Assembly: GCF_001424265.1 (NCBI RefSeq)
Contig: NZ_LMOV01000010.1
Coordinates: 1 to 64,000 of the forward strand
Direction of reading: 5' to 3'
Origin: Acidovorax sp. Leaf160
Lineage (GTDB): Bacteria; Pseudomonadota; Gammaproteobacteria; Burkholderiales; Burkholderiaceae_C
DNA: 64,000 bases
In this document: in pieces, positions 16,001 to 25,700 of the stretch
Layout: each line of letters starts with the position of its first letter
Numbering within the stretch: the stretch's first letter is position 1
Translations under genes and position numbers: made by a program
Notes under the pieces: model-generated
The model's database searches: none
What the model was told of the DNA's origin: nothing
What the model saw: the letters and a program-made list of their open reading frames with translations, nothing else

Positions 16001-18718
16001 ATGAATGAACAACCGCATGCGCCACCCCGGCTCGCGCGCATCCCGCTGCAGGCCGACGACCAGGCACATGCGCTGCTCATCGTGCAGGGCGAACGGGCCA
16101 TCGAACCCACCGGCGGGCTGTGTGCAGTGCTGCGTTTCGTGCCGGGGGCGTCGGGTGGCTGGATAGCCGCAGCCCAGGCCGGCGACCAGCGCTGGGGTTA
16201 CATCGATGCCGAAGGTGCCTGGATCGTCGAGCCGACCCTGCGCCAGGCGCGCAGCTTCTCGCGCGACGGCATCGCGCGGTTCTGCGATGCGCAAGGCCTC
16301 TGGGGCTATCTCGACACTGCAGGCCGCGTGGTCGTCGCCGCGCGGTTTGCCGATGCGCGGCCCATGCGCGCAGGGCTGGCAGCCGTCAAGACCGAGGACG
16401 GCGCCTGGCGCATCCTGCGGCTGGGCGGGGACTTCGCCTGCGATGCCGCTTTCGAAGACCTCGGCCCCTTCGGCGCTCCGGGCCTCGCACGCGCCACCCA
16501 CCAGGGGGCGACGGGCTATGTGAACGCACACGGGCAGTGGGTCATCGCGCCCCAGCTGCGACACGGACGCGACTTCGAGGAACAGAGCGTCGTGCCCGCT
16601 TCGCCCGATGGCCGCAACTACGGCCTGCTGGACGCCACGGGCCACTGGGTGCTGTCGCCCCGCTATCCACGCCTGGAAGCGTTCAACGAAGAGGGCCTGG
16701 CGTTCTTCGCCGAACCCGACGCCTGGACCGCAGGACATGGCTACATCGACACGCAAGGCCGCGTCGTGCTGCGGGGCGGCGTGCATCTGTCGCGCCACAT
16801 GGCCTGCGGCCTGGCGGCCGACCACAGTGACGACGAAGGCACGCGCTACCGCAGCGCGCGCGCGGCGACCCGGTCCGGCGGGGTGGCCGGCGATGTGCCG
16901 CTGGGCGATGCGGCCTGGGACGATCCCCACGCCAACGTGCACTGGGGCTATGGCACCGCCTTTCGCACCGCCGGCTGCCTGGCCGTGGTACGGCGTGCGC
17001 CGCAGCCCGTGCAGGACGAAAGCGAGCGGGGCATGGGCCTTGCCACGCAGGGCGCCAGCCAGGGCGCCTGGGGACTGCTGCATGCCGACGGCCGGTTCGT
17101 CCCCGCGCCGGCCGGCCTGCTGGAACCCTTGACCCGCGCCGACGGCTGGCTGCCACAGCCCCAGCCGGATACGGCCCTGGTGGCCTTTCACACCCACGAC
17201 GGCCAGCTGGCCTGGATGGACGGTGAAGGCGCCGTGGCCTGGCGGGCGCATTACGACGGCCAGCAGGCCGCGCTGCTGGACGCCCAGGGCCGCCTGCTCT
17301 GGCACAGCGCCACGCGTGAGCACTGCTGGCCGCCCCGGCCGTTCTTCCATGCGCCGCTGGTCGATCTGCTGGAGGGGCTGAACGGCGTGGACCAGATTGC
17401 CACGCTGGCCGTGACGCTGGCCGCCAGCGCCGAACGCCGGCTGCATGCCCTGGCGGCCGGCCAGAGGGCGGAGGCCGATGCCGGCGTGCTGCAAGGCGCG
17501 CCCGCGGTTGCAGCGCCCGACCGCGAGGAGGCCGACCGCCGTGCCACCGCTGCGGCGCGCCGCGTGCTGCGCACCACGCTGGGCGCCGCGCACCAGGCCA
17601 CCTATGGCTTTCTGGCGCCCGAGCGGGAACGCATGCTGCGCGAAGGCCGCCGCGTGCTGGCCCAGCACCTGGGCCAGCGCCACGGCACACCCGACCAGCA
17701 GCCCGACCATGTCGCGCCGCAGGGCTGCGAGGGCGACGGTCTGCTGGCCTGGGCAGTGCCGCTGGCGCAGCCGGTGGCGGGCAGCGAAGCCCTGCTGGGC
17801 GTGCCGGATGGAACGCCCCATCTGTGGATATCTCTCTACGCCCGGCGCAGCCTGCCGGCGGGTGGCGGCGAGTCCGTCGCCGCACTGCCCGAAACCCATC
17901 GCAGCGTTGCCGAGGCCGATACCGATCAGGCCAGCGGCCACTGGCCGACCGACCGCATCGACGATGCCTGGTGGGAGCTGTGGCTGATGGCCGCCCCCAG
18001 CCTGGCTGCGCTGCGTGCGGCACAGGCCGTGCGCGACGAGTGGGCCGCGCTGGCCGCCAGCGACACGGTGGAACAGCCAGCCTCCGCGAGCGCCCACGCG
18101 CCGCCGACCGACGCATCGCACGCCAACCGCCTGCCCGACCCGGCCCTGCGCCCGGCCCGGTCACGCGCCGAAACGCCCTTGCCAGAGCCGGTCGCAGCGG
18201 GCGCTGCCATGGGGGCTCCGGCGGTGCCGCACACCTTGCCGCATGTCGTGCTGCCGCCGCTATCTCCGCCGCTGCTGGGCGACGCCGAGCCGGCCGCCAG
18301 CGCCCCCTTTCATGCACGGCCTGCCCGGCCTGCGGGTCCCGCGCCCGCCTTCCACGCCATGGCCGCCCAGCTGTCGCACAGGCCGGCGCGCACGCCGATG
18401 CCGCAGGCGCCGCAGTCCCGGCGCATCACGCCCGCCATGGCCTTGATGGCTCACTTCGTGCTGAGCGTGATGGCACTGGCCTGCCATGCCAGCGTGGCCC
18501 TGGCCGCCTGGCGTGCCGAGGGCCTGTGGGCCGGCCTCGGCACATTGGTGTTCATGGGGTTCGCCGAGCTGTACTGGGCGTGGCGCTTCGTGTTCCAGAC
18601 GCCGGAGAGCCTGGCGCTCGCGGCGGCCGCGATGGGCGTGGTGCTCTACCTCTTCGTCTGGTGCGTCGTCTACCGGCGCATGGGCCAGACCTTTTCAGCG
18701 CACGGGGCGACGGCCTGA
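16001..18718 (+). CDS. WG-repeat protein with C-terminal membrane segments
   Basis: 905 residues. The first ~300 hold several WG (KWG-like) repeats, seen as QRWGYIDAEGAWIVEP, GLWGYLDTAGRVVV, GATGYVNAHGQWVIAP and HGYIDTQGRVVL, a beta-propeller-like module of unknown ligand. The middle is a long soluble region. The last ~110 residues after a Pro/Ala-rich linker hold about three hydrophobic helices (LMAHFVLSVMALACHASVAL, LWAGLGTLVFMGFAELY, AAAAMGVVLYLFVWCVVY). There is no N-terminal signal peptide, so the WG part is probably cytoplasmic. No enzyme motif is seen; the function is unknown. Confidence 0.8.
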   Translation: MNEQPHAPPRLARIPLQADDQAHALLIVQGERAIEPTGGLCAVLRFVPGASGGWIAAAQAGDQRWGYIDAEGAWIVEPTLRQARSFSRDGIARFCDAQGLWGYLDTAGRVVVAARFADARPMRAGLAAVKTEDGAWRILRLGGDFACDAAFEDLGPFGAPGLARATHQGATGYVNAHGQWVIAPQLRHGRDFEEQSVVPASPDGRNYGLLDATGHWVLSPRYPRLEAFNEEGLAFFAEPDAWTAGHGYIDTQGRVVLRGGVHLSRHMACGLAADHSDDEGTRYRSARAATRSGGVAGDVPLGDAAWDDPHANVHWGYGTAFRTAGCLAVVRRAPQPVQDESERGMGLATQGASQGAWGLLHADGRFVPAPAGLLEPLTRADGWLPQPQPDTALVAFHTHDGQLAWMDGEGAVAWRAHYDGQQAALLDAQGRLLWHSATREHCWPPRPFFHAPLVDLLEGLNGVDQIATLAVTLAASAERRLHALAAGQRAEADAGVLQGAPAVAAPDREEADRRATAAARRVLRTTLGAAHQATYGFLAPERERMLREGRRVLAQHLGQRHGTPDQQPDHVAPQGCEGDGLLAWAVPLAQPVAGSEALLGVPDGTPHLWISLYARRSLPAGGGESVAALPETHRSVAEADTDQASGHWPTDRIDDAWWELWLMAAPSLAALRAAQAVRDEWAALAASDTVEQPASASAHAPPTDASHANRLPDPALRPARSRAETPLPEPVAAGAAMGAPAVPHTLPHVVLPPLSPPLLGDAEPAASAPFHARPARPAGPAPAFHAMAAQLSHRPARTPMPQAPQSRRITPAMALMAHFVLSVMALACHASVALAAWRAEGLWAGLGTLVFMGFAELYWAWRFVFQTPESLALAAAAMGVVLYLFVWCVVYRRMGQTFSAHGATA

Positions 18719-19025
18719 GGGTGTGGCATCCACCTTTTCTTCCTCGGGCACCCTGTGCTACGATCTTTCCCATGCAACGCCATCTGCGCCGCCCCCAACC
18801 AACGCTAAGCCTACTAGTGCTCGGCCGGGGTCTGCCTGCGTTCGCCTCTCTCGTTGCCTGATTCAAGCGCAACACCGACTTCTCCCCTGACCCCGGCCCG
18901 CGAACCAGCCTTCACTGAACGTGAAGGGCTGCAGGGAGACAGTCGGCCGCCGTTTCCCTGTCCAGTTGTCATCCTGCGCCAGCGCGGCCTTCACCGCCGC
19001 CAGTGCCTGTTTCGCGGAGCCCACT
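18719..19025 (+). promoter_or_regulatory. leuA leader region
   Basis: The 307 bp before leuA contain a -10-like TACGAT (18759-18764), a 29-codon leader ORF (18772-18861) and two hairpins: CCTTCAC/GTGAAGG (18909-18927), and a CAGGGAGAC...GTTTCCCTG pairing (about 18933-18963). No U-run terminator is obvious, so the exact attenuation mechanism is unclear. Confidence 0.5.
18772..18861 (+). CDS. Putative leucine leader peptide upstream of leuA
   Basis: 29-codon ORF starting MQRHLRRPQP with a Leu-rich centre TLSLLVLGRG. Three of the leucines use CTA, a codon that is rare in the GC-rich genes of this window. A TACGAT -10-like box 8 nt upstream of the ATG would place the transcript start at or beside the start codon, so translation could be leaderless. 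Leu-codon runs ahead of leuA are the known design of ribosome-mediated leucine attenuators in enteric bacteria; that the same logic applies here is inference. Confidence 0.55.
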   Translation: MQRHLRRPQPTLSLLVLGRGLPAFASLVA

Positions 19026-20714
19026 ATGATCGCCCAGCCTTCCACCAAGTACCAGGCCTTTCCCCCCATCGCGTTGAACGACCGTACCTGGCCGTCCAAC
19101 ACCCTCACCCGCGCGCCCATCTGGCTGTCCACCGATCTGCGTGACGGCAACCAGGCGCTCTTCGAGCCGATGAACGGCGAGCGCAAGATGAAGCTCTTCC
19201 ACGAGCTGGTGCGCATCGGCTTCAAGGAGATCGAGGTGGGCTTTCCCGCCGCGTCGCAGACCGACTACGACTTCGTTCGCCGCCTGATCGACGAGAACCT
19301 GGTGCCGGACGACGTCACGCTGATGGTGATGACGCAGTCGCGCGCCGACCTCATCGAGCGCACGGTCGAGGCCGTGAAGGGCGCGCCGCGCGCCATCGTG
19401 CACCTCTACAACGCCACGGCACCGGTCTGGCGCCGCGTCGTGTTCGGCATGGACGTGCCCCAGGTGATGGATTTCATCACCGAACACGTCTCGCACCTCA
19501 AGCGCCTGACCGATGCCCAGCCCGGCACGCAGTGGACGCTGCAGTACTCGCCCGAATGCTTCAGCGCGACCGAACTGGAGGTGTCGCTGCAGGCCTGCCA
19601 GACCGCCATCGCCGCCTGGGGCACGGGCCCGGGGCGCCAGATCATCATCAATCTTCCGACCACCGTGGAGAACGCCACGCCGAACGTGTTCGCCGACCAG
19701 ATCGAGTGGATGCACCGCCACCTGAGCCCGCGCGAGCACATCGTGCTCTCCGTGCACCCGCACAACGATCGGGGCACGGGCGTGGCCGCCGCCGAGCTGG
19801 CGATGATGGCCGGTGCGCAGCGCGTGGAAGGCTGCCTCTTCGGCAACGGCGAGCGCTGCGGCAACCTCGACGTGGTGACGGTGGCGCTCAACCTCTACAC
19901 CCAGGGCGTCCACCCCGGCCTCGACTTCTCCGACATCAACGCCATCGCCCGCGTGGCCGAGGAATGCACCGCCCTGCCCATCCATCCGCGCCACCCGTAC
20001 GCGGGCGACCTGGTGTTCACCTCGTTTTCCGGCTCGCACCAGGATGCGATCAAGAAAGGCTTCGCCGCGCAGGAGAAGCAGGAACTCTGGCAAGTGCCCT
20101 ACCTGCCGATCGACCCCGCCGACCTGGGCCGCACCTACGACAGCGTGATCCGCGTGAACAGCCAGTCGGGCAAGGGCGGCATCGCCTTCCTGCTGGAGCG
20201 CGAACGCGGCGTGGTGATGCCGCGCCGCATGCAGGTGGAGTTCAGCGCCGTGGTGCAGCGCCACACCGACACCAGCGATGGCGAGATGACCGGCGCAGCG
20301 CTCTGGGACCTGTTCCAGGCCACCTACCTGCGCATGCCGGCGCAGGCTCCGGGCGCGATGCACTACCACGCGCACCGGTTGGCGGGCGACGGCCAGAGCA
20401 TCGAGATCGACGTGACCATCGACGGCACCCGGCAGACGCTGCAGGGCCAGGGCAACGGCCCGATCGATGCCACCGTGGACGCGCTCGGCCTGCCGCTGCG
20501 GGTGCACGGCTATGAGGAACGCGCCACCGGCGCCGGCGCGAACGCCCAGGCGCTGGCGCTCGTCGAAGCGGGCCTGGACGGCCAGCCCGGCGCGACCTTC
20601 GGCGTCGGCCTGCACCACAACATCGTCACCGCATCGATCCAGGCGGTGGTGAGCGCGGCGAACCGCCTGATCGCGCGGCAGGGCCAGGGCAGCACCTCGT
20701 CCGCGGCGGCCTGA
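19026..20714 (+). CDS. leuA: 2-isopropylmalate synthase
   Basis: Condenses acetyl-CoA with 2-oxoisovalerate, the first committed step of leucine synthesis. The 562-residue length and STDLRDGNQALFEPMNGE motif (about residue 35) are typical of the long LeuA form. HPHNDRGTGVAAAE (metal ligands, about 245-260) and the GNGERCGNLD segment (about 277) follow. The C-terminal ~130 residues form the leucine-binding regulatory domain. The frame is open from 18921, but MIAQPSTKYQ at 19026 matches family N-termini and follows GCGGAG. It is probably controlled by end-product feedback and the upstream leader peptide. Confidence 0.96.
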   Translation: MIAQPSTKYQAFPPIALNDRTWPSNTLTRAPIWLSTDLRDGNQALFEPMNGERKMKLFHELVRIGFKEIEVGFPAASQTDYDFVRRLIDENLVPDDVTLMVMTQSRADLIERTVEAVKGAPRAIVHLYNATAPVWRRVVFGMDVPQVMDFITEHVSHLKRLTDAQPGTQWTLQYSPECFSATELEVSLQACQTAIAAWGTGPGRQIIINLPTTVENATPNVFADQIEWMHRHLSPREHIVLSVHPHNDRGTGVAAAELAMMAGAQRVEGCLFGNGERCGNLDVVTVALNLYTQGVHPGLDFSDINAIARVAEECTALPIHPRHPYAGDLVFTSFSGSHQDAIKKGFAAQEKQELWQVPYLPIDPADLGRTYDSVIRVNSQSGKGGIAFLLERERGVVMPRRMQVEFSAVVQRHTDTSDGEMTGAALWDLFQATYLRMPAQAPGAMHYHAHRLAGDGQSIEIDVTIDGTRQTLQGQGNGPIDATVDALGLPLRVHGYEERATGAGANAQALALVEAGLDGQPGATFGVGLHHNIVTASIQAVVSAANRLIARQGQGSTSSAAA

Positions 20715-20896
20715 ACGAGCGCCGCCGCACGGCCCATCCGGCCGACCGCCGGACAGGAACCGTTGCGCTGCCGCAGCCAGCCGCTGCGGCAGCGCCCGGG
20801 TCGCAGGCATCGCCTACCCTTCGATGCCCCCGCGACCCGTGCGGCGGCCCCCTCGCGTTACATCCCATCCGGGCGCTTCCGGTACCCTCACGGGCC

Positions 20897-21412
20897 ATGC
20901 ATGAAGCTGCCGTCGCCTCTCGCCGTGCTGCCGTTGTCCGTGTCGGTCTGCTGCTGGCTGCGTCGCCCGCCTGGCTGCTGGCGGGCTGCGGCTCCGCGCC
21001 GGCGCGGCGCGCGCCGCGCACCATCGCCTATTCGCGGCTCACGCCCGAGCAGTCCAGCGACATCGCCATCCACGCGCTGGGCCTGGTGGGCACGCCCTAC
21101 CGCTATGGCGGCAACACGCCCGAAGGCGGTTTCGACTGCAGCGGCCTGATCGGCTACGTGTACACCAGCCGCGCCGGCGTGGCACCGCCGCGCACGGTGG
21201 CCCAGCTCAGCGATTTCGGCGAGCGGGTGGATGCCGACGAGCTGCGCACCGGCGACCTGGTGGTGTTCGGCGCGGGCCGGCCTTCGCATGCCGGCATCTA
21301 TGTGGGCGAGGGCCGCTTCGTGCACGCGCCTTCGAGCGGCGGCACGGTGCGGCTGGACCGCATCACCGCAGGCTACTGGTCGCGCCAGCCCACCGCCTTC
21401 CGCCGTCCCTGA
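20897..21412 (+). CDS. NlpC/P60-family lipoprotein, putative cell-wall endopeptidase
   Basis: 171 residues. An N-terminal lipoprotein signal with lipobox LLAGC (about residue 33) is followed by an NlpC/P60 cysteine peptidase domain: GTPYRYGGNTPEGGFDCSGL holds the catalytic Cys, RPSHAGIYVGEGRFVHAP the catalytic His and partner. It would cleave peptide cross-bridges of murein from the outer-membrane inner face. It lies between leuA and aroG without close coupling. Confidence 0.92.
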   Translation: MHEAAVASRRAAVVRVGLLLAASPAWLLAGCGSAPARRAPRTIAYSRLTPEQSSDIAIHALGLVGTPYRYGGNTPEGGFDCSGLIGYVYTSRAGVAPPRTVAQLSDFGERVDADELRTGDLVVFGAGRPSHAGIYVGEGRFVHAPSSGGTVRLDRITAGYWSRQPTAFRRP

Positions 21413-21459
21413 CCTGCGGCAAAGCGCCACGCGCGCCCACCACGCGACAATCGTGGGCT

Positions 21460-22569
21460 ATGACGACCCACGCCCACCGCACCGCCACGCCGCTTTCCAC
21501 CCACGATACGACCCGCATCGACGACACGCGCATCGGCGCCGTGCGTCCGCTGCTCACGCCCGCCCTGCTGCAGGAATGGCTGCCCACGCCCGATGCGGCG
21601 CTGGCGCTGGTGGAATCCAGCCGCGCCGCGATTTCGCGCGTGCTGCACGGCGAGGACGACCGGCTGATCGTGGTGGTCGGCCCCTGCTCCATCCACGACC
21701 ACGGCCAGGCCCTGGACTACGCGCGCCAGCTCAAGGTGCAGGCCGATGCGCTGCAGGCCGACCTGCTGGTGGTGATGCGCGTCTACTTCGAGAAGCCGCG
21801 CACCACGGTGGGCTGGAAGGGCTACATCAACGACCCGCACATGGACGGCAGCTTCGCCATCAACGAAGGGCTGGAGATGGCCCGCGCCCTGCTGCTGGAC
21901 GTGCTGGCGCTGGGCCTGCCGGTCGGCACGGAGTTCCTCGACCTGCTGTCGCCGCAGTTCATCAGCGACCTGGTGAGCTGGGGTGCCATCGGCGCGCGCA
22001 CCACGGAGAGCCAGAGCCACCGGCAGCTGGCCAGCGGCCTGTCCTGCCCGGTGGGTTTCAAGAACGGCACCGACGGCGGCGTGAAGGTGGCGAGCGATGC
22101 CATCCTGGCGGCGCAGGCGCCGCATGCCTTCATGGGCATGACCAAGATGGGACAGGCGGCGATCTTCGAGACGCGCGGCAACAACGACTGCCATGTGATT
22201 CTGCGCGGCGGCAAGCAGCCCAACTACGGCGCGGCCGATGTGCAGGCGGCCTGTTCCCTGCTGCAGTCCGCCGGCCTGCGCGAGCAGGTGATGATCGACG
22301 TGTCGCATGCCAACAGCAGCAAGCAGCACCGCCGCCAGATCGACGTGGCGGCCGAAGTGGCGGCGCAGATCGCGGCGGGCGATGCGCGCATCACCGGCCT
22401 GATGATCGAAAGCCATTTGCAGGAAGGCCGCCAGGACATCATGCCGGGCCAGCCCCTGGCACCCGGCGTGTCGGTGACCGACGCCTGCATCAGCATGGCG
22501 CAGACGGTGCCGGTGCTGCAGGGCCTGGCAGCGGCGGTGCGGTCGCGGCGCGGCGGCGGTCTGGCGTAA
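21460..22569 (+). CDS. aroG: 3-deoxy-7-phosphoheptulonate synthase (class I DAHP synthase)
   Basis: Makes DAHP from phosphoenolpyruvate and erythrose 4-phosphate, entry to aromatic amino-acid synthesis. The 369-residue product has class I signatures VVVGPCSIHDH (about 70), EKPRTTVGWKGYINDP (about 108), GARTTESQSHRQLASGLSCP (about 180) and MIDVSHANSSK (about 280). The N-terminal extension of about 35 residues before PLLTPALL is where feedback inhibitors bind in this class. Which amino acid inhibits it cannot be told from the sequence with confidence, so the aroG symbol is by general similarity. Confidence 0.93.
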   Translation: MTTHAHRTATPLSTHDTTRIDDTRIGAVRPLLTPALLQEWLPTPDAALALVESSRAAISRVLHGEDDRLIVVVGPCSIHDHGQALDYARQLKVQADALQADLLVVMRVYFEKPRTTVGWKGYINDPHMDGSFAINEGLEMARALLLDVLALGLPVGTEFLDLLSPQFISDLVSWGAIGARTTESQSHRQLASGLSCPVGFKNGTDGGVKVASDAILAAQAPHAFMGMTKMGQAAIFETRGNNDCHVILRGGKQPNYGAADVQAACSLLQSAGLREQVMIDVSHANSSKQHRRQIDVAAEVAAQIAAGDARITGLMIESHLQEGRQDIMPGQPLAPGVSVTDACISMAQTVPVLQGLAAAVRSRRGGGLA

Positions 22570-22725
22570 AAGCCCTACAACGCTTTGTAAAAAAACGTTG
22601 CAAGGTGCCTTCCTCTAGGAATGAGCCTGCACCGGGCAGCGGTGTAGCATTGAGTAACCGATTGTGTTCACAGTGACGCCCGCCTTGCCCCTGTCTGGTT
22701 TCCCGCCCGATCCACTGTCCGCTCT

Positions 22726-25700
22726 ATGGCTCCCGGGCCTGTTGCGGGTTGGGGATCGCGCCGCGTCGCCGCGCCATTGACCATGCGCATGCCGCCCGTT
22801 CCCACGCAGCCTGCGTGGCCCGAGCGGCCTGTCGATCCGGGCATTCCCGACACTTCTGACGATCCGGCATTCGATCAGCTGGCCCGGCTCGCGGCGCGTG
22901 TCTGCGGCATGCCGATGGCGGCCATCGTTTTTCACCGCCCTCCGGCGGCGGGCCATGACAGCGAAGGCGGCATCGGCAGCGGCATCGAATGGTGCAAGTC
23001 CGCACACGGCCTGCCGCGCTCCGCACTGGAAGGCCCGCCCGCGCTCTGGGCGCTCGCCCGCAGTGCCGCAGGTCGCGCCGAAGCGCGGGCCGCGCCCCAT
23101 GCCCGGATCGCCGGGGTGCCCAACGCCCGCGCCCACCGCACGCTGGCGTGCCATGCCATCGCGCAGCCCCCCTGGCAGGTGCGGGCCGTCGCCTGCGTGC
23201 CGCTCTGGTCGGCCGATGGCACGGCGGTGATCGGCGCGCTGGCGGTGATGGACACGCTGGAACGCGGGCTGCAGGCGCCGCAGCGCGAATCGCTGCGGAC
23301 CGTGGCGGATCAGCTGATGCTGCTGCTGGAACTGCGCCGCGCGCACCATGCCGAGGCCCGCCAGGCGGCGGAACGCGACCGTCTGTTGGCACAGCTGCAG
23401 ATGCAGAGCGAGGTCATGCGCAACGTGGCGCGCGTGGCGCGGGTCGGCGGCTGGCAGGTGGACCTGGCCAGCCGGGTGCTGTCGTGGTCGCCCGAGGTGG
23501 CCGCCGCCTACGAACTGCCCCTGCTGCAGGCCCCGCTGGAAGCCAGCCTGGCCATCTACCCGGAAGCGGAGCGGGCCACGGTGCGCTCTGCGTTCGAGGC
23601 CTGTGCGCAGCACGGCACCCCCATCGACCTGCAGATGCCGGTGACCATGCCCAACGGCCGCAGCTACCGCGTGCGCCTGGTGGCCCATGCGGTCCGCGAC
23701 GGGCGCGGCGAGATCACCCAGGTGCAGGGCACCTTCCTGGACGTGAGCGACAGCCATGCGGCCAAGGCCGCACGGGCCACCAGCGACGAACGCTTCCGCC
23801 TCGTGGCCCGTGCCACCACCGACGCGGTCTGGGACTGGGACCTGCTGACCGACGCGCTGTGGTGGAGCGAAGGCATAGAAACCCTGTTCGGCGTGCCGCG
23901 CCACCTGCTGGCGCCCGACATCACCTCCTGGACGGACCGACTGCATCCGCAAGAGCGCGCGGACGTGCTGCGGCGCATCCGCGCGGTGCAGGCCGGCACC
24001 GGCAATGCCTGGGCCGACGAATACCGCTTCCGCCGCTACGACGGCAGCTATGCCTGGGTCAGCGACCGCGGCTTCGTCATCCGCGAGGGCGAGCAGCAAC
24101 GCGCCGTGCGCATGGTGGGCGGCATGTCCGACATCAGCGAGCGGCGGCAGGCGGCGCTGCAGGCACAGCACGAAGCGCGCGCCCATGCGGAGCTGGTGCG
24201 GGTGCAGCAGCGAATGGCCTCGCTGGAGGTCCCCACCGCCGAGGTGCTGCAGCTCACCGCGGACGCCGCGATGGCGCTCACGCAGGCCGATGCCGCCGTG
24301 GTGGATCTGCGCGACGGCCAGCGGCTGCGCACCTGCGTTCGCGCCCAAGGCAGCGTGCCTGGCCTGGGGCCGGCGATGGGCGACACGGCGGAGCTGGAAA
24401 CCGGGCCGGCCAGCGGCGCGTGCTGGCTCGCCGTGCCCGTGCGGGCGGGCGAGGAGGTACCGGGCCGGCTCCGGGTGCTGGCCCGGCGCGAGGGCACGTT
24501 CACTCCGCGCCATGCCGGCCTGCTGCAGACGCTCGCCGACTCGCTGGCCAGCACGCTGCAGCTGCGCGACGTCGAGTCGCGGCTGCGCGCCTCGGAGCAG
24601 CAGTACCGCGCGCTGTTCGCCGACCATCCGCAGCCGATGTGGGTGTACGAATGCGGCACGCTGCGCATCCTTGCCGCGAACCACGCCATGGTGCGGCACT
24701 ACGGTTATGCGGAGAGCGAGCTGCGGTCGATGACGATGCTGGACCTGGCCGTGCCCGAGGAGCGCGAAGCCATGGCGACCCTGCTGCGCGGCATCGCCCC
24801 CGACGCCCGCACCTTCGCCGCGCACCGCCGCCATGTGCGGCGCGACGGCACGCTGCTGGACATGGAGGTGTATGCCGGGGGCACGCACTTCGCCGGGCGC
24901 CTGGCGCGCCAGGTGCTGGGCAACGACGTGACCGGCCGGCTGCGCGCCGAACGTGAACTGGCGCGCGTGGGCCGCGCCCAGCGGCTGCTGAGCGCCGTCA
25001 ACGAGACCCTGGTGCGCGCCACTGCCGAGTCGGAAGTGCTGCATGCCGTCTGCCGCGTGGCGGTGGACATCGGCGGCTACCGCATGGGCTGGGTGGGCAT
25101 GGCGCGCGACGATGCCGCCCAGTCGATCGAGATCGTGACCCACGCCGGCCACAACGATCAGTTCGTCGAGCAGCTGGACCTGAGCTGGAACGGGGAGACG
25201 CCGGGCGGCTTCGGCCCGGCGGGCGTGTGCATCCGCAGCGGCCGCACGGTGATCGTGCGCGACGTGCGCCGCGCCCCCATCTTCACCGGCTGGTTCGAAC
25301 GCATGCACGCGCACGGCTTCCACGCCGTGGTGTGCCTGCCGCTCAGCGATGCGCAGCGCACCTTCGGCGTGCTGTATCTCTATGCGCCCGAGGTGCTGCA
25401 CCTGGGCGCGGAGGAAACGCAGCTGCTGGAGTCGCTCGCCAACGACGTGGCCTTCGGCATCACGAGCCTGCGCGCCCGCAGCGAGCAGCAGCATCTGCAG
25501 GACATGGTGCTCAAGGTGGCGTCGGCCGTGTCGGCCGGCACCGGCGAGCAGTTCTTCCAGCAGCTGGCGCGCAACATGGCCGACGTGCTGGGCGCGCAGG
25601 TCGCCTGCGTGGCGCGCCTGCTGCCGCCCGCGCCCGGCGAGCCGGCGCGCGTGCGCACGCTGGCGCTGGTGCAGGACGGGGTGGTGCAGCCGGCATTCGA

